Of a DNA stretch of 52,907 bases, positions 52,779 through 52,907 are shown piece after piece. The stretch spans positions 1-52,907 of the forward strand of contig CAZCGU010000019.1 of NCBI GenBank assembly GCA_964498525.1, in the 5' to 3' direction. This stretch comes from DTU098 sp964498525. GTDB taxonomy: Bacteria > Bacillota > Desulfotomaculia > Desulfotomaculales > Pelotomaculaceae. Numbering within the stretch: position 1 is the stretch's first letter; each line of letters opens with the position of its first letter. The notes beneath the pieces are model-generated. The model saw only the letters and a list, made by a program, of their open reading frames with translations, ran no database searches and had not been told where the DNA came from. The translations under genes and the position numbers were made by a program.

Positions 52779-52878
52779 TAGAATTGTGCCGCCCGATAGT
52801 TGCCTTAATTAACCGGGTGCACGGAACCGCCGGATTAGGGAAGCACATTTACGGCCGCAAAAAACCAGAAAATAGTAC

Positions 52879-52906
52879 TTGACCTTACAGCGGCGGAAGT
52901 GATAAG
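52879..52906 (+). promoter_or_regulatory. Promoter at the window edge (second of two)
   Basis: -35 TTGACC (52879-52884), 16-base spacer, -10 GATAAG (52901-52906). With the one upstream it suggests tandem promoters for a highly expressed unit, possibly an rRNA operon as downstream of gyrA in B. subtilis; that unit is outside the window. Confidence 0.35.
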
Positions 52907-52907
52907 A

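Noticed and set aside
52093..52848. 251-codon minus-strand open frame
   Set aside because: Antisense to the 3' end of gyrA; Ser/Thr/Ile-rich shadow without start signal.
1..52907. CRISPR array, insertion sequence, prophage or complete rRNA gene
   Set aside because: No regularly spaced repeats, transposase, integrase, phage structural gene or rRNA segment was found on either strand.

Overview
This window is the replication-origin region of a spore-forming, anaerobic, Gram-positive bacterium of the Clostridia, most like the Desulfotomaculum/Pelotomaculum group (Peptococcaceae in the old sense). The evidence is: sporulation and germination genes (ytrH, sleB-ypeB, yyaC), a SCIFF peptide with its radical-SAM maturase, LonC, DsrC with both redox cysteines, a high-molecular-weight rubredoxin, strong AGGAGG ribosome binding sites, and an unusually large number of TTG start codons. 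The species assignment is an inference.

Layout. Left arm (1-40092): almost all genes read leftward, away from the origin. In order from the left edge these are: a spore block (ytrI-like, ytrH, ypeB, sleB); dsrC; rlmH; murA; a membrane-anchored metallopeptidase; a TPR protein and an M23 peptidase; the scfA-scfB peptide-modification pair with a relic of a group II intron between them; a gene-poor stretch with an orphan SUKH-type immunity gene; a tRNA Lys-Glu-Gly operon; purA; a flavoprotein; the replication/ribosome operon rpsF-ssb-rpsR-(mazG-like)-yybS-rplI-lonC-dnaB; an M18 aminopeptidase; cvpA and ykvI-like membrane genes; yyaC; a divergent larC; and finally the classic origin-proximal block parB-parA-rsmG-mnmG-mnmE-khpB-yidC-yidD-rnpA-rpmH. 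A perfect 16-bp parS site abuts the parB stop codon.

Origin and right arm (40093-52907): genes switch to rightward at dnaA. DnaA boxes lie upstream of dnaA. A second element with DnaA-trio-like triplets and an AT-rich tract lies between dnaA and dnaN, so oriC looks bipartite. Then come dnaN, an S4-domain gene, recF, a flavodiiron-partner type rubredoxin fusion, remB, gyrB, about 2.4 kb of small lineage-specific genes (including a coiled-coil protein and a perfect 40-bp palindrome), and gyrA. The window ends in what look like tandem promoters.

Most genes are ordinary housekeeping genes in a conserved order. The parts that merit a second look are the group II intron relic between scfA and scfB, the LarC homologue that has lost its N-terminal metal-site motifs, the dnaA-dnaN trio element, the unknown genes between gyrB and gyrA, the orphan immunity gene with flanking fragments, and the possible non-canonical start of parA. 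I found no CRISPR array, insertion sequence, prophage or complete rRNA gene.
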